Positions 7,314-16,571 are shown, counted from the stretch's first letter. The stretch is DNA of 64,000 nucleotides from Actinomadura syzygii (GCF_008085905.1 NZ_VSFF01000012.1:1-64000), one strand, 5' to 3'. Numbers and translations: made by a program. Notes: a model not told the origin generated them from the letters alone.

Positions 7314-10300
7314 ATGGTCGGGATCGCCGTCGTAGGAATGGCCTGCCGTTACCCGGACGCCGCCTCCCCGCGGGAGCTGTGGGAGAACATCCTCGCCGGG
7401 CGGCGCGCCTTCCGGCGGCTGCCCGACGAGCGGATGCGGCTGGCGGACTACTGGGACCCCGACCCGGCGGCGCCGGACCGTTTCTACGCCCGGAACGCCG
7501 CCGTCATCGAGGGCTACGAGTTCGACCGGGTCGGGCACCGGGTGGCGGGCAGCACGTTCCGCTCCACGGACCTGACGCACTGGCTGGCGCTGGACGTCGC
7601 GGACAGGGCCCTCGCCGACGCGGGATACCCGCGCGGCGAGGGCCTGCCGAAGGAGACCACGGGCGTGGTCGTCGGCAACACCCTCGCGGGCGAGTTCACC
7701 CGCGCGAACCTGATGCGGCTGCGCTGGCCCTACGTGAAGCGCGTCGTCGGCGCGGCGCTGCTCGACCAGGGCTGGCGGGACGACCAGTTGGCGGGTTTCC
7801 TCGACCGGCTGGAACACGTCTACAAGAGCCCGTTCCCGGCGATCGACGAGGACACCCTCGCGGGCGGCCTCGCCAACACGATCGCCGGGCGGATCTGCAA
7901 CCACTTCGACCTGAACGGCGGCGGCTACACGGTGGACGGCGCGTGCTCGTCCTCGCTGCTGTCGGTGGCGACCGCGTGCCGGGCGCTGCGCGACGGGGAG
8001 GCGGACGTCGTCATCGCGGGCGGCGTCGACCTCTCCATCGACCCGTTCGAGATCATCGGATTCGCCAAGACGGGCGCGCTCGCCCGCGGCGAGATGCGCG
8101 TGTACGACAAGGCGTCCAGCGGGTTCTGGCCCGGCGAGGGCTGCGGGATGGTCGTGCTGATGCGCGAGGACGACGCCGCCGCGGCGGGACGTCCCGCGCA
8201 CGCCCGCATCGCCGGATGGGGCATCTCCTCCGACGGGCGGGGCGGGATCACGCGCCCCGAGGTCGGCGGGTACCGGCTGGCGCTGAGCCGCGCCTACGAG
8301 ATGGCGGGCTTCGGCATCGACACCGTCGGCCTCTTCGAGGGGCACGGCACGGGCACCGAGGTCGGCGACGACACCGAGCTGACGGCGCTGTCCGAGGCGC
8401 GGGCGGAGGCCGTGAACGGGTCCGGCGGCCCGCCGGCGGCGATCGGCTCCATCAAGGGCATGATCGGGCACACCAAGGCCGCTGCCGGGGTGGCGGGGCT
8501 GATCAAGGCGGTGCTCGCGGTGCGCGAGCAGGTGCTGCCGCCGACCGCCGGCTGCCTCGACCCGCACCCGCTGCTCACCGCCGAGTCCGCGCCGCTGCGG
8601 ATGCTGCGCAAGGCCGAGCCCTGGCCGGACGGCGGCCCGGTCCGCGCCGGGGTCATGTCGATGGGGTTCGGCGGCATCAACACCCACATCGTGGTCGAGG
8701 GGATGGAGGAGGGCACGCGGCGATCCGCTTCGCTGCCCGGGCCCGCGCGCGAGCTGGCCGCGTCCGCGCAGGACGCCGAGCTGCTGCTCGTCGACGGCGC
8801 CACCCCCGACGAGCTGCGCGACCGCCTGAAGCAGCTCGCCGACTGGGCGCCGCGCCTGTCCTACGCCGAGATCGGCGACCTCGCCGCCGCGCTGCAGCGG
8901 CGGCTCCGCGACCTCCCGTACCGGGCCGCGATGGTCGTCTCCTCGCCGGAGGACGCGGAGCGCCGCCTGGGCGAGGCCCTCGACGCGCTCGACGCGGGCG
9001 ACGACGTCCCGGTCACGGCGGACGGGCGGCTGTTCGTCGGCCGCGCGTCCGGCGGCTGCCGGATCGGCTACCTGTTCCCGGGCCAGGGCTCCGGCCGGGG
9101 CACCGGCGGCGGGGCGCTGCGCCGCCGGTTCGCCGAGGTCGAGGACGTGTACGCGGGAGCAGCGCTGCCCGCGTCCGGCGACATGGCCGCGACCGCCGTC
9201 GCGCAGCCGCGCATCGTCACCGGGACGCGGGCCGGGCTGCGCGCGCTCTCGCTGCTCGGCGTCCGGGCGTCCGTCGCCGTCGGGCACAGCCTCGGCGAGA
9301 TCTCCGCGCTGCACTGGGCCGGGGCCCTGGACGGCGAGACCCTGCTCCGCGCGGCCGTCGCCCGCGGGCGCATCATGACCGAGCGGTCCTCGTCCGGGAC
9401 GATGGCCGGGATCGGCGCGCCCGCCGAGGCGGTGGAGCCGCTGATCGGCGACCTGCCCGTCGTCGTCGCCGGGTACAACGGGCCCGCGCAGACCGTCGTC
9501 GCGGGCGAGCGGGAGGCGGTCGAGGCGCTCACCGCCCGCGCGCGGGACGCCGGGCTGCGCACCACGGCCCTGCGCGTGTCGCACGCCTTCCACTCGCCGC
9601 TCGTCGCCCCGGCGGCGGACGAGTTCGGCGGCTGGCTCGACGGGGAGCCGTTCGGGCCGCTCGCCCGCCGCGTCGTGTCCACGGTGACCGGCGACGTGCT
9701 CGGCCCGCGGACCGACGTCCCGGACCTGCTGCGCCGCCAGATCACCGCGCCGGTCCGGTTCGCGCAGGCCGTCGGGCTCGCGGCCAAGGAGGTCGACCTG
9801 TTCGTCGAGGTCGGCCCCGGCCGGGTGCTCTCGTCCCTGCTGCCGGAGGTCACCGACGTCCCGGCCGTGGCGCTCGACACCGACGCCGAGTCGCTGCGCG
9901 GGCTGCTCCGCGTCGCGGGCGCCGCCTACGTGTCCGGCGCGCCCGTCGACCACGCCGCGCTGTTCCGGGGACGGCTCACCCGCCCGCTGGAGATCGGCGA
10001 GGAGCAGGCGTTCTTCACCAGCCCGTGCGAGAAGGCCCCGACCGTGAGCTTCGCGGACGTCCCCTTCAAGGATCCCGCGGTGGACGGGCGGGCCGAGGGC
10101 GGGGCCGCCGCCGAGGAGGAGGCCGCCGACGGCGTGTCCGGGGTCGAGCTGCTGCGGCGGCTCGTGGCCGAGCGCGCCGAGCTGCCGGTGGAGATGGTGT
10201 CCGACGACAGCCACCTGCTGGACGACATGCACCTCAGCTCGATCACGGTCGGCCAGGTGATGAACCAGGCGGCGCGGTCGCTCGGCGTGCCGGTCGCCCA

Positions 10301-13172
10301 GTCGCCGCTGAACTTCGCCACCGCGACGATCCGGGAGCTGGCCGAGACGCTGGAGGCGCTCGCCGCCGGGGCGCCGGACGGCGCGCCGCCCGCCGTCGTC
10401 GAGGGCGCGGAGGCGTGGGCGCGCCCGTTCGCCGTCGACCTGGACGAGGTCCCGCTGCGCGCCGCGTCCGAGCCGGGCGGGGAGGCGGGGGAGTGGTCGC
10501 TGTGGGCCGACCCCGGCGACGTCCTCGCGAAGCCGCTCCGGGACGCGCTGCGGAGCGCCGGTCTGGGCGGCGGCGTGCTCGTCTGCCTGCCCGAACGCTG
10601 CGCGGAGGAGCACCTCGCCCTCGCCCTGGAGGGCGCGCGGGAAGCGCTCGCGGGAGCGCCGGACGGGCGGTTCGTCCTCGTCCAGCACGGGCGCGGCGCG
10701 GCGGGTCTCGCGAAGACGCTGCTGCAGGAGGCGCCGAAACTCCGGGTGACGGTCGTGGACGTCCCGGCGAGCATCGAGGCGGTCGACTGGATCGTCGCCG
10801 AGGTGGCGGCGACCGGCGCGTTCAGCGAGGCGCACTACGACGCGGACGGGGTCCGGCGGGTGCCGACGCTGCGCCCGCTGCCCGTCGAGAAGGCCAGGAC
10901 GCACACGCCGCTCGACGCGAACGACGTCGTCCTCGTCACCGGCGGCGGGAAGGGCATCACCGCCGAGTGCGCGCTGTCGCTGGCGGCCGAGACGGGCGCC
11001 CGGCTGGCCCTCCTCGGGCGCTCGGACCCGTCCGCCGACGCCGAGCTGTCGGCCAACCTGCGCCGGATGACGATCGAGGGCGCCACCGCCCGCTACTTCC
11101 GCGCCGACGTCACCGACGCGGCGCAGGTCGAGGCGGCCGTCGCCGAGATCACCCGGACGATGGGCCCGGTCACCGCGATCCTGCACGGCGCCGGGCGCAA
11201 CGAGCCGCGCGGCCTCGCCGACCTGGACGCCGCCGCGATCCGCGACGCGTTCGCGCCCAAGATCGACGGGCTGCGGAACGTCCTCGCCGCGACCGGCCGC
11301 GACCGGCTCCGCCTGCTCGTGACGTTCGGCAGCATCATCGGCCGCGCCGGGCTGCGCGGCGAGGCCCACTACGCGACGGCCAACGAGTGGCTCGCCGACC
11401 TCACCCGCGAGTTCGCGGCCGAGCGGCCCGGCTGCCGCGCCGTCTGCATGGAGTGGTCGGTCTGGTCCGGCGTCGGGATGGGGGAGCGGCTCTCGGTCGT
11501 CGAGTCGCTCGCCCAGGAGGGCATCACCCCGATCACCCCGGACCAGGGCGTCGAGATCATGCGCCGCCTCGTCACCGACCCCGACGTCCCCGCCGTCACC
11601 GTGATCAGCGGCCGGACGGGCGGCGTCGACACCGTCCGGCGGGACGCGCCGCCGCTGCCGCTGCTGCGGTTCGTCGACCGTCCGCTCGTCCGCTACCACG
11701 GCGTCGAGCTGGTCGCCGAGGTCGAGCTGAACCCGGGCACCGACCGCTACCTCGCCGACCACCGGGTGGACGGCGACCTCCTGTTCCCCGCCGTGCTCGG
11801 CATGGAGGCGATGGCGCAGGCGGCCGCCGCCGTCACCGGGCGGACGGGCGCGCCGGTGATCGAGCAGGCGGAGTTCCCGCGCCCGATCGTCGTCCCGCCG
11901 GACGGGTCCACCACCATCCGGATCGCCGTCGTCGTCACCGGGACCGACACCGTCCGCGCCGTCATCCGCAGCAGCGAGACCGGGTTCGCGGCCGAGCACT
12001 TCCGCGCGGTCCTGCGCGTCCCCGCCGAGGGCGGGGCCAGAGCTGAGGCGGTGCCGGACGGTCCGCCCTACGCCGCGGGCGACGAGCTGCCGGGCGTCCC
12101 GCTCGACCCGGCGACCGACCTGTACTCCGGCCTGCTGTTCCAGGGCGACCGGTTCCAGCGGCTCCGCCGCTACCACCGCGCCGCCGCCCGCTGGGTGGAG
12201 GCCGACGTCGCGCTCCAGGACACCGACTGGTTCGCCGGCTACCTTCCCGGCGACCTCGTCCTCGGCGACCCCGGCATGCGCGACGCCCTCATGCACGGCT
12301 GCCAGGTCTGCGTCCCGGACGCCACGCTCCTGCCCATCGGCATCGACCGCCTGCACCCGGCCGGTCCTGATCTTGGTGGGGGGACGACCCCCCACGCCCC
12401 CCGGAACCCCCAGGAGGTGGCGTCGGGCACCGGTGAGCTGCGGTTCTGCGCGACCGAGCGCTACCGGGACGGCGACACCTACGTGTACGACATCGCCGTC
12501 CGGACGGGCTCCGGGGAGGTCGTGGAGCGCTGGGAGGGGCTGCGGCTGCGGGCCGTCCGGAAGAACGAGCGGCCCGGGTCCTGGGTCGCCCCGCTGCTCG
12601 GCGCCTACCTGGAGCGGGCCGTCGAGGACCTCGCCGGCGCCCGCGTCGCCGTCGCCGTCGAACCCGTCGTCGACCCCGACCGGACCCGCGAGCACCGCGC
12701 CCGCACCGCCCTCGCGGCGGGCCGCGCGCTCGGCCGCTCCGCGCTCATCACCTACCGGCCGGACGGCAGGCCCGGCCTGCGCGACGGCCGCACGGTCACG
12801 GCGTCCCACGGCGCGGGCGTCACCCTCTGCGCGGTCGGCGAGGGCACGCTGGCCTGCGACGTCGAGCCGGTCGCCGGGCGGGCGGCGGGCGACTGGGCCG
12901 ACCTGCTCGGTGCGTCCGCGCCGCTCGCCGCACTGCTCACCACCGCGATGGGCGAGGACGCGGACGCGGCCGGCACGCGGGTCTGGGCGGCGCTCGAATG
13001 CCTCCGCAAGGCGGGCCTCCCGCCGGACTCGCCGCTCTCCCTGCTGCACGCGCGGCCGGGCGGCTGGGCGGTCCTCGCGTCCGGCGGGCTGTCGGTCTGC
13101 ACCCTCGTCACCACGCTGCGGGACGTGCCGGGCCCGGTCGTCCTCGCGATCCTCACCGAAGGGCGGTCATAG
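7314..13172 (+). CDS. pksE: Enediyne-type iterative polyketide synthase (KS-AT-ACP-KR-DH-PPTase)
   Basis: 1952-aa single-module iterative synthase. KS: GACSSS with Cys near 211, and His near 344 (EGHGTGTE) and 386 (GHTKAAAG). AT: GHSLGE with Ser near 659. ACP: DDMHLSSIT, in which Ser976 best fits the phosphopantetheine site. KR: LVTGGGKGITA near 1206. DH: ADHRVDGDLLFP with His near 1483. The C-terminal Sfp-type phosphopantetheinyl transferase spans about 1720 to the end (ACDVEPVAGR, WAALECLRKAG). This order is diagnostic of enediyne synthases, which load their own ACP and make a linear polyene from malonyl-CoA. The ATG at 7314 begins at the first KS strand. Odd point: a Gly/Pro-rich stretch coded by a G/C hairpin (12376-12395) sits between the DH and PPTase domains. 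The thioesterase follows 5 bases downstream. Confidence 0.93.
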   Translation: MVGIAVVGMACRYPDAASPRELWENILAGRRAFRRLPDERMRLADYWDPDPAAPDRFYARNAAVIEGYEFDRVGHRVAGSTFRSTDLTHWLALDVADRALADAGYPRGEGLPKETTGVVVGNTLAGEFTRANLMRLRWPYVKRVVGAALLDQGWRDDQLAGFLDRLEHVYKSPFPAIDEDTLAGGLANTIAGRICNHFDLNGGGYTVDGACSSSLLSVATACRALRDGEADVVIAGGVDLSIDPFEIIGFAKTGALARGEMRVYDKASSGFWPGEGCGMVVLMREDDAAAAGRPAHARIAGWGISSDGRGGITRPEVGGYRLALSRAYEMAGFGIDTVGLFEGHGTGTEVGDDTELTALSEARAEAVNGSGGPPAAIGSIKGMIGHTKAAAGVAGLIKAVLAVREQVLPPTAGCLDPHPLLTAESAPLRMLRKAEPWPDGGPVRAGVMSMGFGGINTHIVVEGMEEGTRRSASLPGPARELAASAQDAELLLVDGATPDELRDRLKQLADWAPRLSYAEIGDLAAALQRRLRDLPYRAAMVVSSPEDAERRLGEALDALDAGDDVPVTADGRLFVGRASGGCRIGYLFPGQGSGRGTGGGALRRRFAEVEDVYAGAALPASGDMAATAVAQPRIVTGTRAGLRALSLLGVRASVAVGHSLGEISALHWAGALDGETLLRAAVARGRIMTERSSSGTMAGIGAPAEAVEPLIGDLPVVVAGYNGPAQTVVAGEREAVEALTARARDAGLRTTALRVSHAFHSPLVAPAADEFGGWLDGEPFGPLARRVVSTVTGDVLGPRTDVPDLLRRQITAPVRFAQAVGLAAKEVDLFVEVGPGRVLSSLLPEVTDVPAVALDTDAESLRGLLRVAGAAYVSGAPVDHAALFRGRLTRPLEIGEEQAFFTSPCEKAPTVSFADVPFKDPAVDGRAEGGAAAEEEAADGVSGVELLRRLVAERAELPVEMVSDDSHLLDDMHLSSITVGQVMNQAARSLGVPVAQSPLNFATATIRELAETLEALAAGAPDGAPPAVVEGAEAWARPFAVDLDEVPLRAASEPGGEAGEWSLWADPGDVLAKPLRDALRSAGLGGGVLVCLPERCAEEHLALALEGAREALAGAPDGRFVLVQHGRGAAGLAKTLLQEAPKLRVTVVDVPASIEAVDWIVAEVAATGAFSEAHYDADGVRRVPTLRPLPVEKARTHTPLDANDVVLVTGGGKGITAECALSLAAETGARLALLGRSDPSADAELSANLRRMTIEGATARYFRADVTDAAQVEAAVAEITRTMGPVTAILHGAGRNEPRGLADLDAAAIRDAFAPKIDGLRNVLAATGRDRLRLLVTFGSIIGRAGLRGEAHYATANEWLADLTREFAAERPGCRAVCMEWSVWSGVGMGERLSVVESLAQEGITPITPDQGVEIMRRLVTDPDVPAVTVISGRTGGVDTVRRDAPPLPLLRFVDRPLVRYHGVELVAEVELNPGTDRYLADHRVDGDLLFPAVLGMEAMAQAAAAVTGRTGAPVIEQAEFPRPIVVPPDGSTTIRIAVVVTGTDTVRAVIRSSETGFAAEHFRAVLRVPAEGGARAEAVPDGPPYAAGDELPGVPLDPATDLYSGLLFQGDRFQRLRRYHRAAARWVEADVALQDTDWFAGYLPGDLVLGDPGMRDALMHGCQVCVPDATLLPIGIDRLHPAGPDLGGGTTPHAPRNPQEVASGTGELRFCATERYRDGDTYVYDIAVRTGSGEVVERWEGLRLRAVRKNERPGSWVAPLLGAYLERAVEDLAGARVAVAVEPVVDPDRTREHRARTALAAGRALGRSALITYRPDGRPGLRDGRTVTASHGAGVTLCAVGEGTLACDVEPVAGRAAGDWADLLGASAPLAALLTTAMGEDADAAGTRVWAALECLRKAGLPPDSPLSLLHARPGGWAVLASGGLSVCTLVTTLRDVPGPVVLAILTEGRS
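12376..12395. repeat. Intragenic G/C hairpin inside pksE linker
   Basis: 8-base perfect stem (GTGGGGGG / CCCCCCAC) with an ACGA loop inside the pksE coding sequence. It is followed by runs of C (12397-12402 and 12407-12411). It encodes LGGGTTPHAPRNPQ, unlike the flanking protein. It looks like a small inserted palindromic element that keeps the reading frame. Confidence 0.5.
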
Positions 13173-13177
13173 TCCCC

Positions 13178-13621
13178 ATGGCGGAGTATTTCGAGTACCT
13201 CCACACGGTCGGCTTCGAGGAGACGAACCTCGTCGGCAACGTCTACTACGTCAACTACCTGCGCTGGCAGGGACGCTGCCGGGAGATGTTCCTCAAGCGG
13301 AGGGCGCCCGAAGTGCTCGCCGACCTCCAGGACGACCTGAAGCTGTTCACCCTGAGGGTCGACTGCGAGTTCTTCGCCGAGATCACCGCGTTCGACGAGC
13401 TGTCCGTCCGGATGCGGCTGATCGAACTGGCGCAGACGCAGCTCGAGTTCGGGTTCGACTACGTCCGGCTCGGCGACGCGGGCGACGAGACGCTCATCGC
13501 CCGGGGACGCCAGCGCGTCGCGTGCATGCGCGGGCCCAACGGGCGGACGGCCCCGGCGCGCGTCCCGGACGTCCTCGTCCGCGCGCTGGCGCCGTACGCG
13601 CAGGTGGGGAGCCCGGTGTGA
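13178..13621 (+). CDS. Enediyne polyketide thioesterase (hot-dog fold, E10 type)
   Basis: 147-aa hot-dog thioesterase. NLVGNVYYVNYLRWQGRCRE is the signature of enediyne thioesterases that release the polyene from the synthase ACP. The motif follows the 4-hydroxybenzoyl-CoA thioesterase pattern, but a catalytic Asp is replaced by Asn in the GNVYY context, as is usual for this subgroup. It lies 5 bases after pksE and overlaps the flavin reductase gene by GTGA, so the three genes are one transcription unit. The ATG at 13178 starts at MAEYFEYLHTV, as expected for the family. Confidence 0.92.
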   Translation: MAEYFEYLHTVGFEETNLVGNVYYVNYLRWQGRCREMFLKRRAPEVLADLQDDLKLFTLRVDCEFFAEITAFDELSVRMRLIELAQTQLEFGFDYVRLGDAGDETLIARGRQRVACMRGPNGRTAPARVPDVLVRALAPYAQVGSPV

Positions 13622-14154
13622 GCGCGCACCCGCCCGCGTCCGAGGAGCTCGGCTCCGAGGCGGTGCGCCGGACGCTCGGCGCGTTCGCCACCGGCGTGGT
13701 CGTGATGACCGTCGGCGGCGAGACCCCGCACGCGATGACGGCGAACTCGTTCACGTCGGTGTCGCTCGACCCGCCGCTGGTGCTCGTCTGCGTGGGCCAC
13801 GACGCGGTCATGCACGCCTGCATGGAGGGCGCCGAGCACTTCGGGATCTCCGTCCTGGCGGCGCACCAGCACGGGCTGGCCCGGCACTTCGCCGACCGGG
13901 GGCGTCCGCTCGGCGCGGCGCAGTTCGAGTCCGTCGACTGGTCGCCGGGACGGGCGACCGGCGCGCCCATGATCGGCGGCGCGCTGGCGGCGCTGGAGTG
14001 CGAGGTCTGGCGGCGCTACGAGGGCGGGGACCACTCCATCTTCGTGGGGCGGCTGCTCTCCCTGGAGCGGCATCCGCATGACGCCGCGCTCGTCTTCCAC
14101 GCCGGGCGCATGCTGACCCTGGACAACGCGCGGTCGCTTCCGCGGCCCACCTGA
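13618..14154 (+). CDS. Flavin reductase-like protein (E6 type)
   Basis: 178-aa protein of the flavin reductase-like (split-barrel, FMN-binding) family. It shows the family start RRTLGAFATGVVVMT and the MTANSFTSVSLDPPLVLV block, then HFGISVLAAHQ and HSIFVGRL near the end. Such proteins supply reduced flavin to two-component monooxygenases; enediyne clusters often carry one (E6). No partner monooxygenase is encoded next to it, so its client is unknown. The GTG start overlaps the thioesterase stop (GTGA), giving translational coupling. It is the last gene before a strong terminator. Confidence 0.88.
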   Translation: MSAHPPASEELGSEAVRRTLGAFATGVVVMTVGGETPHAMTANSFTSVSLDPPLVLVCVGHDAVMHACMEGAEHFGISVLAAHQHGLARHFADRGRPLGAAQFESVDWSPGRATGAPMIGGALAALECEVWRRYEGGDHSIFVGRLLSLERHPHDAALVFHAGRMLTLDNARSLPRPT

Positions 14155-14162
14155 CCTGCTCG

Positions 14163-14205
14163 AAGGCCCCGGCCCGCCGCGTGCTGCGCGGCGGGCCGGG
14201 GCCTT
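14163..14205 (+). terminator. Strong hairpin terminator after enediyne cassette
   Basis: A 19-base perfect stem (14163-14181 pairs with 14187-14205) with a five-base loop starts 9 bases after the flavin reductase stop. It begins AAGGCCCC and ends GGGGCCTT. There is no long U tract, which is common in actinomycete terminators. It marks the end of the operon. Confidence 0.85.
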
Positions 14206-14229
14206 GCCAGGACCTGGTCCGGACGTGAT

Positions 14230-14366
14230 CCGGATATGGCGGGTCGGCGGGAGCGTGGTGGATCGAAGTCGAGTGTGGTGGGCGGCGTGATTCGGGCGGC
14301 GTGTGTGGGCGGCGTGGTTGATCGGCGGCGGCGTGGTGAGCGGGTGGCGTGGGGTCGGTGGGCGGG
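14230..14366 (-). promoter_or_regulatory. C-rich, G-poor 3' region of the AraC gene: possible Rho site
   Basis: On the + strand this stretch is very G-rich and C-poor and holds imperfect direct repeats of GGGCGGCGTG (14280, 14294, 14307, with a partial copy near 14326). Read as RNA from the minus-strand AraC gene that ends at 14367, it is C-rich and G-poor right after the stop codon. That composition is the classical mark of a Rho utilisation region, so it may be the factor-dependent terminator of that gene. No hairpin terminator is visible on that side. Confidence 0.4.
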
Positions 14367-15155
14367 TCAGATGGCGGCGGTGGCCATGCCGCGCGGCTCC
14401 AGCGGGGCCAGCAGGATCGGCGGGTCGAGCGGGGTCGCCGGTCTCAGCCGGACGTCCGCCGCCGACGCGACGCTGCCCGGACGGACGACGATCGGCCCGT
14501 TGACGCCCACCGCGGGAGTGCGGTCGGCGCCGGTGGCGTCGCTCCGCATCGTGTCCGCACCGCCCAGGCCCGCCAGTTCGGAGCAGGCCATCTCCGAGCA
14601 GGCCAGGACGTGCCACTCGCCCGGCGGGACGTTCTTCAGCGAGTAGGGGCCGGGGCCGGGCAGCTCGGCGCACCGCACCGGCCAGCCCTGCGGGATCGCG
14701 TCCGGGAACAGGCCCACGAACGTCTGCCGGCCGTACATGCCCTCGGGGAGGGTCACCATCCCGTGGATGGTGGCGGACCCCTGGTCGTCGTGGCGGCGGC
14801 CGGAGATGCCGTCGCGCGGCGGCGTCCCGCCGGTCTCGCGGTAGACGCTCGGCGCGACGCCGACGTTGATCTTGAAGCGGGAGCTGAACGTGCCGACGCT
14901 GGAATAGCCGACGCGGTTGCTGATGTCGGCGACGCTCAGCTTCGTCTCCGTGAGCAGGCGCTTCGCCTCCTCCAGCCGGAGCGCCGACAGGAACCTGCCG
15001 GGCGACGTCCCGGTGGAGTCCCGGAAGATCCTGGAGAAATGGAATTTGCTGAACATGGCGATCCTGGCCATGTCGTCGATCGTGATCGGTTCACCCAGGT
15101 TCTCGCGCATCGCGTGGATCACGCGTGCTATGGACCGCTCTACGCTGTCCTCCAT
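14367..15155 (-). CDS. AraC-family regulator with C-terminal beta-rich domain
   Basis: 262-aa regulator with the DNA-binding domain at the N-terminus (residues about 8-105). The two helix-turn-helix units are visible as ITIDDMARIAMFSKFHFSRI and LSVADISNRVGYSSVGTFSS. The remainder contains blocks such as VGLFPDAIPQGWPVRCAELP and YSLKNVPPGEWHVLACS, which look like a carboxypeptidase-regulatory or Ig-like beta domain. This arrangement is the reverse of classical AraC, where the sensor comes first. The ATG at 15155 gives MEDSVERSIARVI with an AGGGGG stretch upstream. It is convergent with the enediyne cassette, and control of that cassette is possible but unsupported. Confidence 0.82.
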   Translation of the reverse strand: MEDSVERSIARVIHAMRENLGEPITIDDMARIAMFSKFHFSRIFRDSTGTSPGRFLSALRLEEAKRLLTETKLSVADISNRVGYSSVGTFSSRFKINVGVAPSVYRETGGTPPRDGISGRRHDDQGSATIHGMVTLPEGMYGRQTFVGLFPDAIPQGWPVRCAELPGPGPYSLKNVPPGEWHVLACSEMACSELAGLGGADTMRSDATGADRTPAVGVNGPIVVRPGSVASAADVRLRPATPLDPPILLAPLEPRGMATAAI

Positions 15156-15792
15156 CGTGTCCCCCTGGTCGGGTGTCCTATGCGTTCCATATATCGCAGA
15201 CGACCTGCCGTCCTGCGGGTGACGACTTGTCATTTCCCCCCGGCCGCGGACCTTGTCCGCGGGGTTTTTCAGATCTGGAGAACAGCCCACCCCCAATGCG
15301 AGCCGATGGGTGTCGAAGCCGGAGCCGCCAAGGACGGCGGCACTCCATCGTTGATCAACTCTGGACTCCGGTGCAACATTTGGCGACGACCACTCTCGGT
15401 GAGGAGTCATGCTGGCCGGGTAGTAAAATCGGCCCCGCTCACGTATGAGCTCAGTTCTCATTCATTTAAAACCGGCGAGTTGGTTTTTGCAAGCGCCAGA
15501 TGTGGCCAGCTTTGCCGTCCGGGCATATTGCAAAGGCAGGGGTTGATCATCTGGAGAGTCTCTGGTATTCCTTGCGCCCCACCGGCGAGTTCGATTACGG
15601 CTGTTGCAAGTGGTGCATCTACCCAGGTCCGAAGCCTGTTTTGTGACGGTCATCAGAACGGCTTGGGTCGTGTCCGTATCGGGACACTTCCTTAGTGTGA
15701 CTGCCTATTGATTATCATCGTGGAAACGGGCATTGTTGACTGTACGCAACACGAGTCACCGTGCTCCCCGCCGCTGATAGAGGGGTCGCCAG
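15156..15792. other. Regulatory intergenic region between AraC and TetR genes
   Basis: 637 bases without a convincing gene and with markedly lower G+C than the flanks. It holds two inverted repeats near the TetR gene: GTGTCC-N6-GGACAC (15670-15687) and TGTTG-N8-CAACA (15734-15751). Both arms are perfect. They are candidate operators for the TetR protein at 15793 or promoter elements for the divergent genes. No RNA gene was recognised. Confidence 0.5.
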
Positions 15793-16464
15793 ATGCAGGA
15801 ACGGGCCAGTCGAACCCGCGTGCAGATACTTCGGGCGGCCGCCGAGCTGTTCGAGGCCAAGGGGTATGCGGGTGCCCGGCTGGACGAGATAGTGGCACGT
15901 CCCAAAATGAGCAAAGGTGCGCTCTACTTCCACTTCTCCTCAAAAGAGGCGCTCGCCACCGCGATCCTCGACGAGTATCGCGAACTTTGGCCCTCGCTGA
16001 TCAACTGCATGCGCGCCGAGTTCCCCCGCGCGATGCCCCTATTGTTCGCGCTCTCGGGCGAACTCGCCGGCCGCTTCCGCGCCGACGCCATAGTCCGCGC
16101 CGGAATTCGCCTCACCATCGAACGAAGCCTGGTCTCGCCTTCGGTGCGCTCCCTCTTCCAGCATTGGGCGGACGAGATCGGCGAATTGCTCCGGGAGGCG
16201 CGCACGCAGGGCGACCTCGCTCCCGGCGTCGACGTCGAGGCGGTGGCCGGTTTCCTGGTCGCCGCGTTCACCGGCTGCCAGCAGGTCTTCGCCGCGATGG
16301 GGGACCGCGAGGAACCGCTGCGCTGCGTCCGGACGATGTGGGCCTCGCTGCTCCCCGGGCTCATCGAGCCCGGCCGGCTGGCGGAGATGCGGCGGCTGCT
16401 GGACGAGGTGACCGACGCCGGCGCGGCGCCCGAGGTCATGGCCCTCTACACCGCGCGCTCCTGA
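15793..16464 (+). CDS. TetR regulator, gamma-butyrolactone-receptor-like
   Basis: 223-aa TetR-family repressor. The helix-turn-helix spans residues 10-55 (RTRVQILRAAAELFEAKGYA, KGALYFHFSSKEALATAIL). The sequence KGALYFHFSSKE and the SVRSLFQHWADEIGELLREA helix resemble ScbR/ArpA-type butyrolactone receptors, which act as autoregulators and switches for antibiotic genes. No butyrolactone synthase (AfsA) gene is nearby, so it may be a pseudo-receptor. It starts at an ATG after a GC-poor leader with two inverted repeats. The likely targets are itself and neighbouring genes; this is inferred. Confidence 0.85.
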   Translation: MQERASRTRVQILRAAAELFEAKGYAGARLDEIVARPKMSKGALYFHFSSKEALATAILDEYRELWPSLINCMRAEFPRAMPLLFALSGELAGRFRADAIVRAGIRLTIERSLVSPSVRSLFQHWADEIGELLREARTQGDLAPGVDVEAVAGFLVAAFTGCQQVFAAMGDREEPLRCVRTMWASLLPGLIEPGRLAEMRRLLDEVTDAGAAPEVMALYTARS

Positions 16465-16514
16465 ACCACCCGGTCCCGATCCCCCGAACGGGAGACCCCC
16501 GACGCGCGTACGCG

Positions 16515-16550
16515 GCGGTTCCGCCGGCCGGAACGTCCCGGCGGAACCGC
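16515..16550. terminator. Bidirectional terminator between TetR and MFS genes
   Basis: A 13-base perfect stem (16515-16527 with 16538-16550) around a 10-base loop lies between two convergent genes. A GCGCGC stretch follows. Its position between the stops of the TetR and MFS genes supports a shared terminator. Confidence 0.7.
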
Positions 16551-16571
16551 GCGCGCTTGCCGACCGGCGTC

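Noticed and set aside
7128..13049. 1973-aa reading frame on the minus strand opposite pksE
   Set aside because: An antisense frame kept open by high G+C. The plus strand shows all PKS motifs; the minus translation is Arg/Gly/Asp-rich without domains.
14280..14335. CRISPR-like repeats
   Set aside because: GGGCGGCGTG copies are only 10 bases, imperfect and irregularly spaced, with no cas genes.
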